Of a stretch of DNA of 64,000 nucleotides, positions 31,279 to 41,838 are shown piece after piece (positions within the stretch are counted from its first letter, which is position 1; every line of letters begins with the position of its first letter). The notes under the pieces are model-generated. The model was not told where the DNA came from and did not search any database. It was given only the letters and a program-made list of their open reading frames with translations. The translations under genes and the position numbers were made by a program. The DNA is from Chondrus crispus. Its lineage: Eukaryota; Rhodophyta; Florideophyceae; Gigartinales; Gigartinaceae. The DNA is taken from the NCBI RefSeq assembly GCF_000350225.1, contig NW_005178593.1, positions 165,335 through 229,334 of the forward strand, written 5' to 3'.

Positions 31279-33935
31279 AACTCTACAGTAGACCCACTAT
31301 TCGAAACAAGGCGTTCCATTAAGAACAGAGAAGAACCCCCCGTGGGGATGCGCGCAATGAGGCGCGAAGGACGAGCGAGGGTCGTACAAGACCCGAAGAA
31401 CACCAAGCGGACAGTATGGCCCATGTCGCGGAAGGATGCGTCGGAGATCATGAAGGATGTCCTCCGACCTTGTACACGAATTTACTTTCGTGACGATTCT
31501 CTTTACTTTTTTTTCCTTTGCCGAGCAGAAGGCACTGAAAAGACACCTAATCCTAATAGCCCTATGGGGTGAAGCTCCCAACTGATGGAGACAGGTCGGA
31601 GCAAGGTTCACCGTATACGCGAACAGGCTACTGTGTCTCTGTCAATTTTTTTGTTTTGTTTTGGGGTTACTCTACGTGAGACGAATGGTATCGTCAGCTC
31701 CTTGGGAGAAGGACTCAGATCTGAGAAAGGGAGTTCGAAACTCGGACGAGGGCCTGGTGCGGGTTTCATTGAGACCCTCGATATTGGCTTGAAAAAAGCG
31801 TACCGACACAGCCCCTATGGGTGTTATTTTTTTCTGTCCTCGCATCTCCCCTCTGTCACCAGGGGATCGGAAGCAAGCGCGTCTGCGCGGGATCCCAATG
31901 GGAAAATTATGACAATCCTTAAGGAAAGCGTATGCACTCCGCCTCTGTGACGGTCCCCAGAGGAGCACTCCTCACCGGAATCATGGACCCCATTGGCAAT
32001 ACACGCCCTCTGGCCTACGCAAAAAGAAGGTCACATGCTGTGTAGTGAGTGCGTACTTGATGGATTGTATCGATCGAGGATATGAAAGGGACGGTAGGAA
32101 GTCACGGGAAGGAGAGCTTGGATGAAGACCCCAAGAAGAAGGTCGACGCACCGTCGATAACGAGAATCAATTCTGGAACCTCACACTCGAGAAAAGAACA
32201 CCAAACAAATGATGATGAAATGAGAACTGAGACGCCACTTTGACTTGGTACCGAGAGCGCGCGACATGCCAAAGCACGAGAAAGGAGGTGCGAAGCACCA
32301 TTTGAAAATAGTAACAAAAATTAGGGAAATCATGGTCGCCGCAAGATACCATGCCTGTTTGTTGGCACAAGCCACAGCCGCCGATCCCCCGACAAATCAC
32401 AGTACCCAAAAAGGGAGGAGCTCGACAAAGACCCCTCCCTTTTTCTAGCCCACGTGGCACTCGCCATTCTTGCGAGTGCTTAATTATGAGGATTACGGAC
32501 GTACTCCGAGGAGAAGGGCGTCCACGGAAAAGAAAGGACGAGGTCCTAGCCCGGCGCCTTTCAGGAAGGTCTCCTGACCGAGTGCGCGTGCGCGCTGTTG
32601 CGCATAATGAAGGCGCTGCCTTCTTCTCCTTCTCCTCCCTACCTTTTACTTTTTTGGGTTGGTCGAGGGCACGACCTTACATCGGAGCTTCGCCAAACAA
32701 TGGCAGAAGCAACGGGAAAACGAAGACAGCTAAGACCATAATTGTTACCGGAGTGGACGGTTTCGCAACTGTACCAACGATGCAGGGATCACCCAGACCA
32801 AGGTGTCAATGGCTCGTGAGATCGACAAGCGTCGACACTTGTCAACAACATTCCAAGGCAGCGACAGGAATGAGGGGATCATCATTAAGTGCCGACATGA
32901 CGAAGTCGCTCCACGTACAAGAATCCCCCTCGTCTTGTCAGATTTAATTGACAATGATCTTCCCACTAAAGAGCACCGAGGAGGGATGGACTTCGTCATT
33001 ATGCAGAGGAAGGAATTGTAGGACGGGTTGAAAGAAGGAAGGGCCTTCTTCCACATCCATCTTCCACATCGTGGAAGACCAAAAATTTAGGTTGATCACC
33101 GCCCCGACAGCCGAAATAGACGAAAAGCAAAACGGATTGAGTTGTTGACCGTATTCGCGGCTCTTGCAATTTTTTTGGTGTACGGCTACTGCCTGAAAAC
33201 GGAAGCACGGACTGAGGGGGAGCTACGGAGTCCTCTAATGGGAGAAGATGTTGAATGACGATGTGTATACACGCACAGGACATTAGACCAGGAACCGGTC
33301 GACACAGTTCACCGGTCTGGTGATTCATGAGGAGTCAGGACCCCTGCTATGGAATTGGTTGGTGCTGTCAACAAGGATGTAAATAGGCTGCGAAGCAGCG
33401 GTGGTAGGTGGTGTTGATGACGTTTTCGAGGATGCCCGATGTGCGAGAAAGAAGAGGAAAATGAGGAATGAAGAGGAGGAAGAGGGGGACGCACATCGAG
33501 GATGGGAGGAAGAGAACGCAATAGAAAAGAAGAGGAAATTGAGGAATGAAGACGAGGAAAGTCGCAGGGGACGTCTACAGTGCCGTCAGGGCACGGAACA
33601 GAGGACGAGGGAGCCAGGGGCTCCGCTGTTGAGGGGGGGCCGTGGGCTCCGAAATAACACGACCGCAGTGAAGGTACGCAGAAAGAAGAGGAGGAAGTTG
33701 AAAATAACAGGGGGTAGACGGGGTATGGATGGAAGGCCCCTGGACATATTAGGCTTGCGAGAAAAGCCTACAATCGGACGCTTACGAGCGGGGCTCTCGT
33801 CCGAGCGCTCCGACGGAGAACGGGGCATATTTTCGTCTTGCTCTTCCGTACGCGGCAACCGTCGGTCGGAAGGGAAAAAGAAGTTGGGAAGCAAGGGAGT
33901 GAAGCCGATGCGCAAGAGCGCCCAGAAGGGGGATA
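31279..33935 (+). mobile_element. X: 3' noncoding tail of another family-A element, with polypurine tract
   Basis: About 2.65 kb with no retroelement domain. Blocks at 31860-32310 match E2's 3' region. The last bases, 'AGAAGGGGGATA' (33924-33935), are the family polypurine tract, directly before an LTR. About 110 bp upstream of the LTR matches E4's 3' end in reverse complement ('CGCAAGAGCGCCCAGAAGG'). A purine-rich tract with repeated 'GAGGAAAATGAGGAATGAAGA' lies at about 33450-33560. The body of X is missing. E2 appears to be inserted in X at 31278. Confidence 0.75.
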
Positions 33936-34975
33936 TGTAGTGCAATACCCGTCTCGAGTAGGGGGGTGAAAGGAAGTGAGAAAAGGAAAATAATTGGATA
34001 CTGTGGTCCGGGCTGGAGGACACACGTGTGCAACGATGCGCACGATTATTTTAATTATTTAATTCTATTTACAAATTAGATCTAGAATCTAGAGCCGGGA
34101 GCCACTGTACTCGCCCCGGCGGGGATAGCATAGTCCAGTTACCAACCCAAGTGAGTAAAATTAACCCGAATTGCCAGAGTTAGATCTCGCCTTCGTCGAA
34201 GACGGCTTCCGTTCACGCGACGGGCTTCACTTCTACGATGCTAACGACATCCTCTATTGCTCGGGGTCCCATTCCTTTTCCTTATCCTTTACCATCCTAT
34301 TTCTATCTCTATTCCCTATCCATTTCTATTTCTGCCTCTATCCTTTCTATCTGTTGGTGCCATCGGCATTGGTTGCGACCGATCCGGTGTAGGTGTTTAG
34401 CCATCGGGCAACACGTTGTGTAGCGCTGCTACTGTTCCAAGTTCCGTAGGAAGGCTGTTGCAACGACGCCTCCGTCGAAGGTCTTACTGTATAAGACAGA
34501 GTTGGTACCACCAACCGCGATCGCGATCGCGCTGGTGAGGGTGTTTTAGCCATCGGGCAACACGTCGGTAGTAGCGTTGCTACACGGTTACGATCCCGTC
34601 GGGTAGTGCTGAACAAGCCCCCGTCGAAGACCTTGAATTATACCCAAGGTGCTGAAGACGCTCGTCGAGCATTGGCCTTACAACCCAGCGAACCGCGGTT
34701 ACATTCTCGTAGACAACCCCAACCCGCACTCGCCGAGCACTCAAGTCTTCACAAGTCTCTACCACCATTATCCTCCCGGGCCGGGCATCTTTCCTTAGCC
34801 CCCCGTCGGAGTTGAGCTACTGTGGGCCGCAAGCCCACACAAGGGGAAAGGGAGTCTCGAACGCTCCGTAGCGCGTGCAATCGGCAGTGGTTGTTTCTGT
34901 TGCTGTTTTTCTTCTTTTGTTTGACCGTCAGACTGTGTTCGCGGCCTGCCAGACACATTGCCACATTGCACTACA
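33936..34975 (+). repeat. 3' LTR of X (mosaic family-A LTR)
   Basis: A 1,040-bp LTR, TGTAGTGCAAT to ATTGCACTACA. The first 230 bp or so match E4's LTR ('CCGTCTCGAGTAGGGGGG...'). From about 34165-34185 onward it matches the solo LTRs at 982 and 13192 instead. A hairpin lies at 34822-34838. Its right flank (gtatt) falls in the end of pogo-like element P2. Confidence 0.9.
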
Positions 34976-35621
34976 GTATTTAATTAAAAGAGATCTTCCT
35001 GAGCTCGGTGTGAGGTATAATTCTACGCACGAACTCAGTACGATATGTTATTTACCACACAATTGCACAACAATGCCGTTATGGACACAGAAAAGTACCA
35101 AGTCGCCGCGGACGCGAGAGCAATCACGAAATTTCGACGTGTACAAATCGCCCTAAAGATCGAACAAACAAAAAAATATATATCAAAAACAGCCAATATA
35201 TGAATGGAAATCGACTGCCACGTCACCAGTTCATGGCATCTGCGAACGGAAAGAAGCATTGAACTGCCTCTGAACTCTGATTGCCTTCTTCATCGAGATG
35301 CGCCTGCGCGCAACTGCACGTCTCTCTTCGATCGAACGAACGCTCACTTCGAAAGCCTCGACAGATAGTCCTGCGATGCAAGCCCTTCGACGCAGCGCTG
35401 CATAACGGCGGCAGTCAAATTCAGCTTTGCTTTGGCATTCCGACGGGCACGCTCCACAGCCAAACGGTTTGCTCTTTCCCCTCTTCAAATACTTTCTTCG
35501 ACACGTCCGCAGCCCGATTTTCTTGCGCTAACGCAAGAGCATTGGCAGAGGGCAATATAAGGCCTTCTGTAGTATCCAAATAGCCAGGATGTAAAATCTT
35601 TGCGTAGGCCCCGATGATACT
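34976..35621 (-). mobile_element. P2: left part of a pogo-like DNA transposon
   Basis: This matches the left end of P1 (from about 49881: 'TTATTTAATTAAAA', 'CCTGAGCTCGGT'), but about 40 bp of terminal inverted repeat are gone because X's LTR abuts. 34976-35230 is the noncoding subterminal part. The element is cut at 35621 by D and continues at 62371. Confidence 0.88.
35231..35621 (-). pseudogene. P2 transposase, C-terminal fragment
   Basis: The last part of a pogo-like transposase: 'AGLSVEAFEVSVRSIEERRAVARRRISMKKAIRVQRQF'. P1 has 'AGLSVEAFNANVRSIEERRAVARRRTLNKKAIGIRRQF'. The upstream piece 'AKILHPGYLDTTEGL' is readable in another frame up to the D boundary. The tail is basic. Non-functional through frameshifts and the D insertion. 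Confidence 0.85.
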
Positions 35622-36315
35622 TGTGGTATAAATACCTTCGTCCCGACCACTCGGAGACGAGGGGGGTTAGAGGTAAGGGAGCGCGCGCCGCTGGGTTACC
35701 CACGCGCGAATGCAAACCGTGCGGATGGACTCGAAAAGAGGGAAGGCTCACGTGGCCGATGACGCTCAGCCAGACGGTGGCGTTATAACCGGACGGCCGG
35801 TCACGGGTTAGAAGCCTGAGACTAAAAGGGAAACCGGAACAGGATGGCAATTAGCCGTAAAGGGAAGGGAGGCGAGTCTGCCTCCTCTTTACTGGGACGG
35901 GCAGGTTTCCCCGGTCTTAACCCCTAAGTGGGACGCCAGGACACCTGTCCCGCTACATTAGCTGCCACTTACTGTGTACCAGCTACTGTACACAATTACT
36001 TAATTTGTGCCATTAACTACTACTTACTAGTTAACCACCGTACGGATTATACACGAGTGCCTGTGGCCACGATCCTGGCCGACGGTTGTACCACGTGTTA
36101 CCCGTGGCCACGCCCGCTGTTACCGGCTGTCCCACGACGGTTGTACCACGTGTGACCTGTCGCCACGACCGCTGCTACCGGCTGTCCCACGCCGGACCCT
36201 TGGGGTACTACTGTACACGGTGGCGGGCGCATGTACGCCCGCGCGCTACGGTAGCACCCGCCGTCACGCGCGGTTATCATCTCCCCGGGGGGTCGTGGTA
36301 CGGAATTGTACTACA
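35622..36315 (-). repeat. D 3' LTR
   Basis: A 694-bp LTR. In plus orientation it starts TGTGGTATAA and ends TTGTACTACA. It contains a tandem array at about 36063-36195: three partial units of 'GTGGCCACG ... CCGGCTGTCCCACG ... GGTTGTACCACGTG'. Its twin is 61678-62370. Confidence 0.95.
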
Positions 36316-36333
36316 GACCCCCTTCCTTACTTC
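36316..36333 (-). other. D polypurine tract
   Basis: On the minus strand 'GTAAGGAAGGGGGTC' lies directly before the 3' LTR. Confidence 0.7.
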
Positions 36334-36643
36334 GCAACACGTCCCCGTCGCGGCCAATGTCTGCAATGACTGGCTTGCCGGGGGCGCCCACCGTACGGAA
36401 AACCCCGGGCCGACTGCGGGAGCGCGGTCGTGCTGCGGTCGACTCCATAGGGGAGCCTATGAAGTTTTTGGTATTTAACCGTGGCGATTCCTCCGGTGCG
36501 GTTGCGGGTTTCCTCACGCTTCCCTTTTCCCCCACAACGCACCCTCAACTCACTCCAAAGCACACCCCACGACTCACTCCATAATCAACGTTATCTACGC
36601 TCTCCCTCACGCATCTTCTCCCCTTTTTCCTCCGGCCAAACAG

Positions 36644-38857
36644 ATGGCGGATCACCGCGCGGAGCAGGGACAGCCCCCACGCGAGCGGCCTCCCTCGGCG
36701 GCACCCGCGCCGGCGCTTTCTTTCCATCCGGCGCGGTCTTCGAGCGCCGGGGACCAACTCGCTACAGGTCCCTCTGACCGCCCAGCGCAGCCCGCCAGTA
36801 CCGGCCGCCTCCCGACTCGGGGTCCTTCCCCCGACGAGCGCGGGCCCTTGCCGCGTCCCCTAAGATCAGCCCCGGCTCCCCAGGTCGGAGAGATGACCGT
36901 ACTGAGGCGGTCTCCCGACTGGGTCACAGCTGTGCGACACCCGGCAACCGAAGGAGGAACTCGGCCGGCGCGGCCTTGATCTGTACGCGGTTACACCCGA
37001 GGTGGCGGCGACGCCGCTGACGGGCTGGATCCGCGCTGAGATGCGCACCGTCCGGTCCATGTTGACATGGAACGACTTGGACCACCGGGCGTCACGGGGT
37101 GGTCGGAACCCCTCGCACGGCCAACCGCTGATGACCGTCGACGCTTACATCGGTACGGCTTTCCCGGACTCCGCCCGGTTTGAGGCCATACCGAGGCGGA
37201 GGGGCATCCGCACGCCCTCCCCTCGCGGTCGTGTTCGTCAAGAAAACCGCACGGCTGCATGGAGGACTCGTTGGCTCCACGTGCCGCATCGGGCGATAGC
37301 CGACTCCCGCTCGCATCTCCAGTATATCCGCTGTGCGGGTGAGGAGCAATACCACGCCCGGTTGTTCGGCCTCTTCGAGCAGTTCGGAGAGGATACGAAC
37401 TACAGGCCTCACGTCCCTCAGGTGGGGCCTTCCCCCGCCCGTTCGACCGGTGGTACAGTGTGGCCCACCGCATTCGGTGGGGTGAGAATTCCGCCAAGGA
37501 GGGCCAACGGCGGTGGTGCCCCGCGGATGCTGATTTCCACATGTGGCCTACGACGGAATTCTTCGCGGTCCCCCTGTCGGCCCGGGGTCGGTTATACCCA
37601 GCCCTCCCGGGTGGATGGAGTGACCTCGAGGATCCACAGTACATCTGCGTCCCCACGCCCAGCGCGCTAGCGTACGTCACCGCACGCTGGATGCTGGTGC
37701 GTCCGTTCGGTCGGGAGGCGTCGCCGGAGACTCGCCGGCTGATCGACGCGATTATACTGTCCGAGTGGGCCCGTCCTGGCGTTGCTGTGTTTCCTTCACG
37801 CTGCCCGGGACGGCCTCCCGTTCTTCACGAGGTGCCCGGACCCCCGCTTGGCGAGCCGGAATGCGAATGACCCCGGCGAGCGGGGCTCGGTCTTCCGGTT
37901 ATCGCCGGGGCTTTTGCAGCTCTTCCGGTCGGTCGGGGTGGCGAACATCTTCGAGGGCACGTCCTTCGACCCGGTTGGCGCCGAGGCCATCCTCGACTTC
38001 TCCGAACGGTTGGACTGGTCCCTCCCCGAGCGGGGCAACTGCGTCTGGTACAGTTGGGCCCGCGGGTGCTCCTTGCGGATGCTGCATTGGGATGGAAACT
38101 CGGCGTAGGCCGCCAACTGGTACGAGCCCCTGCCGGACGTGGACACCGCGTCATACGGCGACGTCATTTCTTCGGGCGACGGGTGGGGCGCGGCGGTCAC
38201 CTCCGCCAGGGCCCCCGTCGACCCCTCAACCGAGTCGTTGCCGGTTATGGCGGCTCCTCGCCGATTCCGGGTACAACCGGAACCACGGAGGGTCCTCCAG
38301 TCGGTCCGTCGACGCCGCCCGAAGTGTACGTGCCGGTGTCTGCGGGTTCTCCGCGAGCCATGGAGGAGGAGCCCGTGACGGCACCAGACTCCGCCGCTTT
38401 CCCCGTCAGCGATAGGACCGGGACGGGGACTCAGACCCCTTCCGTGGTGGCTGATGGAGCCCCGAAGGGTGGGCTGGATGGAGAGCCTCCCGCTACGGTT
38501 CCGGACGCTCAGGCTGCCCTGCGCGCTCTGCAAGTGGAGTGCGGATATGCGAGTGTACCCGTACCGCTCACCCTCGCAGCGGGTTCGACGTCCGCGAGCG
38601 CTTGGCTGGTTGAGGTGACCCAGCTCAAGGCGCGGGTGGCGGGCCTCCAATTCGCTATCCGCCAGCGCGACACCGGCGGGGACCTTCGGCGTAGTGAGAC
38701 GATGGCGCGTATCCATGCTGCTCAGGACCACCTCGCGGTGTTGAGCGAGCATGTGGCTGCCAAGAGACCGTACGGTTCGGTCGATGTCGACCCCGCGGGC
38801 ACGACGCAGGGGACGGAGCCCTCCGCCAAGCGCCAGCGTCGCGACTACGGCCGGTAA
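36644..38857 (+). pseudogene. Antisense gene of element D (unknown family, coiled-coil C-terminus)
   Basis: 2,214 bp from ATG (36644, 'MADHRAEQGQPPRE') to a stop at 38857, on the strand opposite D's pol, converging on it. It is read in pieces: 36644-36979, then 37002-about 37450, 37460-about 37780, 37782-38108 and 38054-38857, so there are at least three frameshifts plus one TAG. The N-terminus is rich in Pro, Ala and Ser. The core includes 'YICVPTPSALAYVTARWMLV' and 'GSVFRLSPGLLQLFRSVG...CVWYSWARGCSLRMLHWD'. The C-terminus has a coiled-coil-like stretch ('VTQLKARVAGLQFAIRQRDTGG') and a basic end, 'AKRQRRDYGR'. Element E carries a counterpart of equal length and order. A TATA-like 'GTATTTAA' lies near 36470. 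I do not recognise the family. Confidence 0.7.
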
Positions 38858-40064
38858 CGGAGGCGGGGAGAGTAGCGAACGGCCTCCAGGGACCAAGTAC
38901 CTTCATCTCAGTAAAGCAGTCCTTCTTCTCCTGGCTCCTTCCTTGACCTTGTCGCTCGCGTTCGCGTTCTTCTTCTCCTGGCCCCTACGGGTTTCCCCGA
39001 ATTTCTTCCCTTCTCGCCGATATCGATGCTGTAGTCCGTCGGCCCTGCGGATTGCGGTAGAGGAACCCGCTGTTGTCCCAACGTGATCCCTACGGCGGTC
39101 GTGGCCAGTCCGCGTTCGCCGCGGGGCTTCACCCCGGCACGGGAGCACGGTACCCCCCTGTGCGGAGGTACGATACCCCCTTCCCACGTATTTAAAAAGG
39201 GGCCATCCTTTTGGAAACGGGAGTTTCCAAATAACGGTGGTGCTGTATCCCGCTCTGGTCGAGGTGGGGCGTGACTGTCCCCGTCCCCAAACCTCCCTGA
39301 CGGTCCATATGGGCTGATTTTCCAACGTGGCACGCCCGGACGCGGGCGGACCCGGGGAGTGCAATGCTGTTAACGGGAGGGGGCTACGCTTTTTTCCCAC
39401 CCTTCTAGGAGGAAAAACGTGGCCCCCTTTTGGGCTTAATTAAAGCCCGTGACTGGAGTCGCCTCCTTGTCGTCCAGGGCCCTTTCGCCGGTTTAATCCG
39501 AGGCGGGGCAGCGGTAACGCGCGGTCACCCGCGCGCTATGCAATAGCGGGTTAGCGCTTAGGGGCGGCCTGTGGCACGCCAACCCGGGGTCTTCCGCGGC
39601 GGTGAGATCGTCGCGGCGGCTGGGTCGTGGGTACCGCTGCGAGTTTTTCCCCGAGCTTCCCTGTCGGTCTTAAGGGCCGGCCCGCGTCGCGTCTCGCGGG
39701 GCGAGGGACCGCCTGGTCGTCGTGATGGATCATTGCGGGGCCGGGCTTCCGTTCTCCCCGCAATACCCGGTGTGCATCCCCGCCAGCGGCTCGCGGGGAA
39801 GGTCGGCCTTTCTCCTCGTAATTTCTGCCAGTGTTTTCCTTGCGGCGGGTGGCTCTTTGGGCGTTTTGACGCGCTCCGATTGGGTGTTCTCCTAAATCGG
39901 AGGCGTCTCGATCCGCCACCGCCGCTCTGCTGGCCGCATACGCCGGGGAACGGTCCTGCCATTCGCTCGGCCGTGGTTCACGCCGCTGTTGAGCCCCCGG
40001 CGAGGGCTCGCCATGACAGTATTTCTTCGGCGGTACCCCCCCGTTAGGTTTGGTCTCCCGGGTG
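38858..40064. other. D region between the convergent antisense gene and pol
   Basis: 1,207 bp lie downstream of both genes. No supported coding sequence is seen; open frames here look like GC-rich shadows. A perfect hairpin, TTGGAAAC-GGGA-GTTTCCAA, is at 39211-39230, next to a TATTTAAAAAGG at 39189-39200. It may hold the 3' ends of both transcripts. Confidence 0.6.
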
Positions 40065-40490
40065 TTATCCTGGGCTCGGAAGGGGGCTACAATTTTTATC
40101 CACCCCGAGGGGGGGTGAGACGTATCCCGCCCGAGGGTTTCCTTGACCAAGGCCGCGTCGGGTCACCCCGTCGGCGGGTCCATCCCATCCGCGGCGGATC
40201 CATCCGGTGCGGTTTTGGCGGTGACGTGCAGTTGCCCGCGCGCGCCAGAAGCGGTCGATGAAGGGTGACAAGAGGCCTTCGGCGGGTTCCCAAGTATCGT
40301 CCGCTGGTGTGTAACCGTACCAGCGGACCTTGTACTGGCTGCCGCAGCGGGCCTCCCGGTTGGCGACCAGGTGATCAACCACGTATTTCGCTGGCGGTTC
40401 GGTTGTTCCCGCCGGCGGGTCCGTCGTCGGTACGGCCACAGTGGCGTCGCGGGGTCCCCGCGGCATCTTGGTTACCCGATCCATGCTCAC
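40065..40490 (-). pseudogene. D chromodomain
   Basis: 'YVVDHLVANREARCGSQYKVRWYGYTPADDTWEPAEGLLSPFIDRFW' is a full chromodomain with the aromatic residues (W, Y and the W of 'TWEP') in place. A basic, Gly/Arg-rich tail of about 90 residues follows and ends at 40065. It is in a different frame from the integrase C-terminal segment, with an overlap at 40487-40490, so a small shift separates them. Confidence 0.88.
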
Positions 40491-41142
40491 GCAGTTTGAG
40501 ACCCGTCTTGGTCGAGGACCACTGTGGTCTCCGTGGCGGCTCGTACCCGAAACGGACCTTCCGTCTTCGGTAAAAGCTGGACGGAGGGTCCTCCTCCGTC
40601 ACTTGGCAGGTCTCCCCGTTCGGTGCTCGTAAAAAGTCGCGGTGGACGGTCCACATACACAAAGTCTCCCACTGCGATGACCGGACGGAAGCGCACCTTC
40701 TTGTCGAAGTCGGTTTTGTACCGCCTCTGCGCCACGGTTAGTTTCACCGGCGTGCGCTCGAGGGCATCCCAGAGCTTCCGCAATGTTGCGCGCTTGTACT
40801 GTACTGGGGTCTGCGGGTCTTCCGTGTGGGATCCGGCGTCCTGCGGTACAGTACCGGGCAGTGGCAATCCAGACGGTGGTCGCGTCAGCACCAGGTCGAA
40901 CGGGGCTGTCTCCGTGGACCGGTGGACCTGCGTGTTATACGCGAAGATCAGGGGCTGGATGTACTCGTCCCAGTCCCTCTGATGTTCTTCGACATAGTGT
41001 CGGAGGCGCTGCACCAGGGTGCGATTGAACCGTTCAGTTCTCCCATTTGTCTGGGAGTGATAGGCGGTCGTCAGGTAGTGCCTCACCCCCAGCAAGGCGC
41101 ACACCGCGTCGAAGAACTTGGGGGCAAATTGTGGTCCGTTAT
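40487..41142 (-). pseudogene. D integrase, second half (after the E insertion)
   Basis: The segment resumes at the 'NGPQFAPKFFDAV' part of the core. It carries 'TAYHSQTNGRTERFNRTL' (catalytic Glu), 'AYNTQVHRSTETAPFDLVLTRPP', the helical linker 'ERTPVKLTVAQRRYKTDFDKKVRF' and the C-terminal strand 'VGDFVYVDRPP', ending at 40487. The upstream half is at 55849-56487. E sits exactly at the codons around the second catalytic Asp. Confidence 0.92.
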
Positions 41143-41762
41143 TGTAGTATAACTACAAAAGAATTAGATTAGAAATTGGATCCGGCTCTGTAAGGAACGA
41201 ACCTTACAGACAGCCGGTTCCACATGTGTACGGGGGCACGCGCCCCCACGTGTACTATACGTGTACGACACGTATACAGTCAGCCCCGTCGGCTGACAGG
41301 GCCGACTACAGTAGTGCCGCATAGTACAGTACGTACTGTACTAAGTTACGATAGACTAATTGTACATTAAATAACGGAGCGGACCGGCGACGGCGAAGGG
41401 GGACAAGCACGGACTTGTCCACGACCTACCGCCTAGGTCTGACTTCCAGCTTATCCTAAGGAAGCTTCCGTTAGCTACCTTAAGGCGAGACCGAGCGCGG
41501 GTACAGGACGCGCGAGCACGCGAGCGAGCCTAGATCCACCTCCGCCCGTCAGCGCTGGAACGTAACCCAGCGCTGCTCCGGGGCGTCGAGGCGTAGATCG
41601 GCCCGCGCTTATGCGCGTCCTCCACCCGATCTCGCTCTACCACGCTACCCGGGCCCGTGCTCCGGTTTCGTTAGCTGGTCCGACTTCCCCCGTCTTCTCG
41701 TACGTACGGGTCTTCCAGGACTAAGCATACACCCCTATCCGTTTAGGGGTGTTTATGCTACA
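41143..41762 (+). repeat. E 5' LTR (highly structured)
   Basis: Starts TGTAGTATAACTAC and ends TTATGCTACA. Perfect inverted repeats follow one another: 41232-41247 (GGGGGC/GCCCCC), 41256-41276 (9-bp stem, 3-base loop), a GTCAGCC/GGCTGAC stem at about 41278-41296, a 22-bp palindrome at 41322-41343, a GGACAAG/CTTGTCC stem at about 41401-41420, and a 9-bp CAGCGCTGG/CCAGCGCTG stem at about 41549-41574. A TTAAATAA at about 41367-41374 is a possible TATA element. Confidence 0.93.
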
Positions 41763-41763
41763 G

Positions 41764-41782
41764 TGGTCTACCCACCTGGAAG
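41764..41782 (+). other. Candidate primer-binding site of E
   Basis: 'TGGTCTACCCACCTGG' begins one base after the LTR. It shares TGGTCT with the sites of E2 and E4. Confidence 0.5.
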
Positions 41783-41838
41783 AACCCGACATCTTTCCGA
41801 GAAGACTTTTCTTTTCCTCCGCGTCCGTACGCGCCGAG

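Noticed and set aside
31146..31451. Continuation of E1's gag to the right of E2
   Set aside because: The sequence after 31278 does not match the E4/E1 gag text expected next. It matches the 3' tail of a family-A element.
36063..36195. CRISPR-like array in the D LTR
   Set aside because: Unequal short units without unique spacers, inside a retrotransposon LTR of a eukaryote.
37796..38896. Minus-strand open frame of 366 codons in D's antisense-gene region
   Set aside because: It is longer than any single piece of the plus-strand gene. But its text is Arg/Ser/Gly-rich without pattern, and it has no partner in E, while the plus-strand reading has matching length and core segments in E.
38903..39400. 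Minus-strand open frame of 165 codons downstream of D's chromodomain
   Set aside because: Low-complexity, Arg/Gly/Thr-rich, with no domain and no counterpart in E. GC-rich DNA opens such frames by chance.
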